Assembly (NCBI GenBank): GCA_036525295.1
Contig: DATDAQ010000097.1
Location: forward strand, 1 to 6,861
DNA length: 6,861 bases
Direction of reading: 5' to 3'
Source of the DNA: VRUE01 sp036525295
Lineage (GTDB): Bacteria > Actinomycetota > Thermoleophilia > Solirubrobacterales > 70-9
Part shown: positions 5,978 to 6,861 of the stretch, piece after piece
Numbering within the stretch: the stretch's first letter is position 1
Layout of the letters: the number at the start of each line of letters is the position of its first letter
Program-made: the position numbers and the translations under genes
The notes under the pieces: generated by a model
What the model was told of the DNA's origin: nothing
Seen by the model: the letters and a program-made list of their open reading frames with translations, nothing else
The model's database searches: none

Positions 5978-6783
5978 ACCGACGTAGGAGCGCTCGCAGC
6001 CAGCATCTCGTCGAAGCCCCAGCCACGCAGCTTCTCGAGGCCGCCGTGGTCGGTGAGGTCGAAATGGATCGGCGTGACCGAGATCCGCTTTTGCGCGACG
6101 GCGTTGAGGTCGGTGCCCTCGATCTCCTCGTAGCCGGGCTGCCAGCCGTAGATCTCGTAGTGACGCCTGTCGCCCTCCTCGCCGACCAGCTTCAGCTCGT
6201 CGTTGTAGATCCGTTTGCCGAGCTTGGTCACCTCGACGCCCTGCGGTTCGCCCGCGGGGCAGTTGACGTTGATCAGCGTCGCCTCGGGGACGGGTACGTC
6301 GATCAGGCTGCGCACCAGCTCGGCGGCAAACGACGCCACGGCACCGAAGTCGAAGCGTCCGCTGACGTAGCCCATGCCGCCCCCTGAGGACTGCTGGGAG
6401 AAGGCCACCGCCGGAATGCCGAGCACGATTCCCTCGAAGGCCGCGGCCACAGTGCCCGAGTAGGTGATGTCATCGCCGAGGTTGGCACCGTGGTTGATTC
6501 CGGAAAAGATCAGGTCGGGCCGGTGGCCGACCAGGCCCAGCTCGGCGAAGCGGACGCAGTCGACCGGGGTGCCGTCGGTGGCATAGCCGACGTCGCCGTC
6601 GCCGAACTCGACTTCCTCGACGCTCAGCGGTGAGCGTGTCGTGATGCTGCGCGCGGTCGCACTGCGGTTCGAGTCGGGTGCGATCACGTCGACCTCGACG
6701 CCGTCGATCTCGCGCAGGGCACGTCGCGCGGCCTGCAGGCCGGGGGCGGTGATCCCGTCGTCGTTTGTGAGGAGGACTCGCAT
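5974..6783 (-). CDS. surE: 5'/3'-nucleotidase SurE
   Basis: SurE is a metal-dependent phosphatase that removes phosphate from nucleoside monophosphates; family members also act on short polyphosphate. It is linked to stationary-phase survival and repair of damaged proteins. The 269-residue product starts with the signature MRVLLTNDDGITAPGL, where Asp8 and Asp9 bind metal. APDSNRSATARSIT (35-48) carries the probable metal-binding Ser41, and SGINHGANLGDDITYSGTVA begins at 94, with Asn97 as the remaining ligand. DGTPVDCV (70-77) is also conserved. Length is slightly above the usual 250-260 because of a short C-terminal tail. ATG 6783-6781 gives the canonical N terminus; no Shine-Dalgarno precedes it. 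It is the first gene of the operon, overlapping ligA by four bases. A palindromic repeat begins 24 bases upstream. Confidence 0.97.
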   Translation of the reverse strand: MRVLLTNDDGITAPGLQAARRALREIDGVEVDVIAPDSNRSATARSITTRSPLSVEEVEFGDGDVGYATDGTPVDCVRFAELGLVGHRPDLIFSGINHGANLGDDITYSGTVAAAFEGIVLGIPAVAFSQQSSGGGMGYVSGRFDFGAVASFAAELVRSLIDVPVPEATLINVNCPAGEPQGVEVTKLGKRIYNDELKLVGEEGDRRHYEIYGWQPGYEEIEGTDLNAVAQKRISVTPIHFDLTDHGGLEKLRGWGFDEMLAASAPTSV

Positions 6784-6797
6784 GAACGTCGATTCTA
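6784..6797 (-). promoter_or_regulatory. Candidate -10 element and leaderless start of surE
   Basis: Reading the - strand, TAGAAT (6797-6792) matches the TAnnnT pattern of sigma-70-type -10 boxes and ends eight bases before the surE ATG. A transcript starting at the normal distance would begin within one or two bases of the ATG, giving a leaderless mRNA. That agrees with the lack of any GGAGG-like sequence. No good -35 box is found at 16-18 bp spacing, where GAGTGG lies in the repeat arm. Confidence 0.4.
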
Positions 6798-6806
6798 GGC
6801 GTCAGG

Positions 6807-6861
6807 GCGGGGCACCACTCGGTCTGACAAATCGCGAGCTAATTAGCTCGCGATTTTGAGT
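6807..6861 (+). repeat. Palindromic repeat, copy B (cut by window end)
   Basis: This second copy of the element at 3113-3167 has the same orientation. Bases 6824-6861 are identical to 3130-3167 and contain the whole 28-bp palindrome (6829-6856). Upstream, GCGGGG then ACCAC of the outer arm is shared with one base changed (C6813 for G3119). The right arm, if any, lies beyond the window. The full left arm here would be GTCAGGGCGGGGCACCAC (6801-6818), different from copy A farther out. It lies upstream of surE, so it could end a transcript entering from outside, or act as a protein-binding palindrome. Confidence 0.88.

Noticed and set aside
4643..6133. 496-codon open frame on the + strand opposite ligA and surE
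   Set aside because: It is antisense to two complete, motif-rich genes. Long open frames opposite high-GC genes are expected from codon bias, and the translation shows no recognisable domain.

Overview
This is a high-GC bacterial chromosomal segment, about two-thirds G+C by eye. It consists of housekeeping genes: the alpha (ribosomal protein/RNA polymerase) operon on the + strand, converging on a three-gene surE-ligA-truA operon on the - strand. High GC, an actinobacterial-type RpoA, a zinc-cysteine uS4 and a zinc-ribbon bL36 suggest a deep-branching actinobacterium. Thermoleophilia (Solirubrobacterales/Gaiellales-like) is my best guess, from family knowledge and not from a search. The odd length, a poly-C run at the left edge and a repeat cut by the right edge suggest that this is a whole metagenomic contig.

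Bases 1-155 hold no gene. Bases 1-42 are a C-rich low-complexity tract, probably partly artefact. Bases 44-134 hold a series of short, mutually exclusive hairpins that would lie in the leader of rpmJ. No infA end is visible. Next come rpmJ (156-269), rpsM (283-666), rpsK (676-1077), rpsD (1083-1703), rpoA (1746-2726) and rplQ (2748-3101), in classic order with gaps of 5 to 42 bases. Together they supply small-subunit proteins uS13, uS11 and uS4, large-subunit proteins bL36 and bL17, and the alpha subunit that starts RNA polymerase assembly.

Bases 3102-3224 lie between convergent stop codons. They carry an outer inverted repeat with 18-bp perfect arms enclosing a perfect 28-bp palindrome, a plausible two-way terminator. 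The - strand then reads surE (6783-5974), ligA (5977-3956) and truA (3959-3225). Both junctions are 4-base GTGA overlaps, so the three are surely co-transcribed: a nucleotide phosphatase, the replicative NAD-dependent DNA ligase and a tRNA pseudouridine synthase. A TAGAAT hexamer just upstream of the surE ATG, with no Shine-Dalgarno sequence, suggests a leaderless message.

The most unusual feature is that the palindrome-bearing element of 3113-3167 occurs again at 6807-6861, with 51 of 55 bases identical and in the same orientation. The two copies bracket the surE-ligA-truA block, and the second is cut by the window edge. It looks like a dispersed palindromic repeat family. No tRNA, rRNA, CRISPR array, transposase or defence system was seen, and the genes themselves are ordinary.
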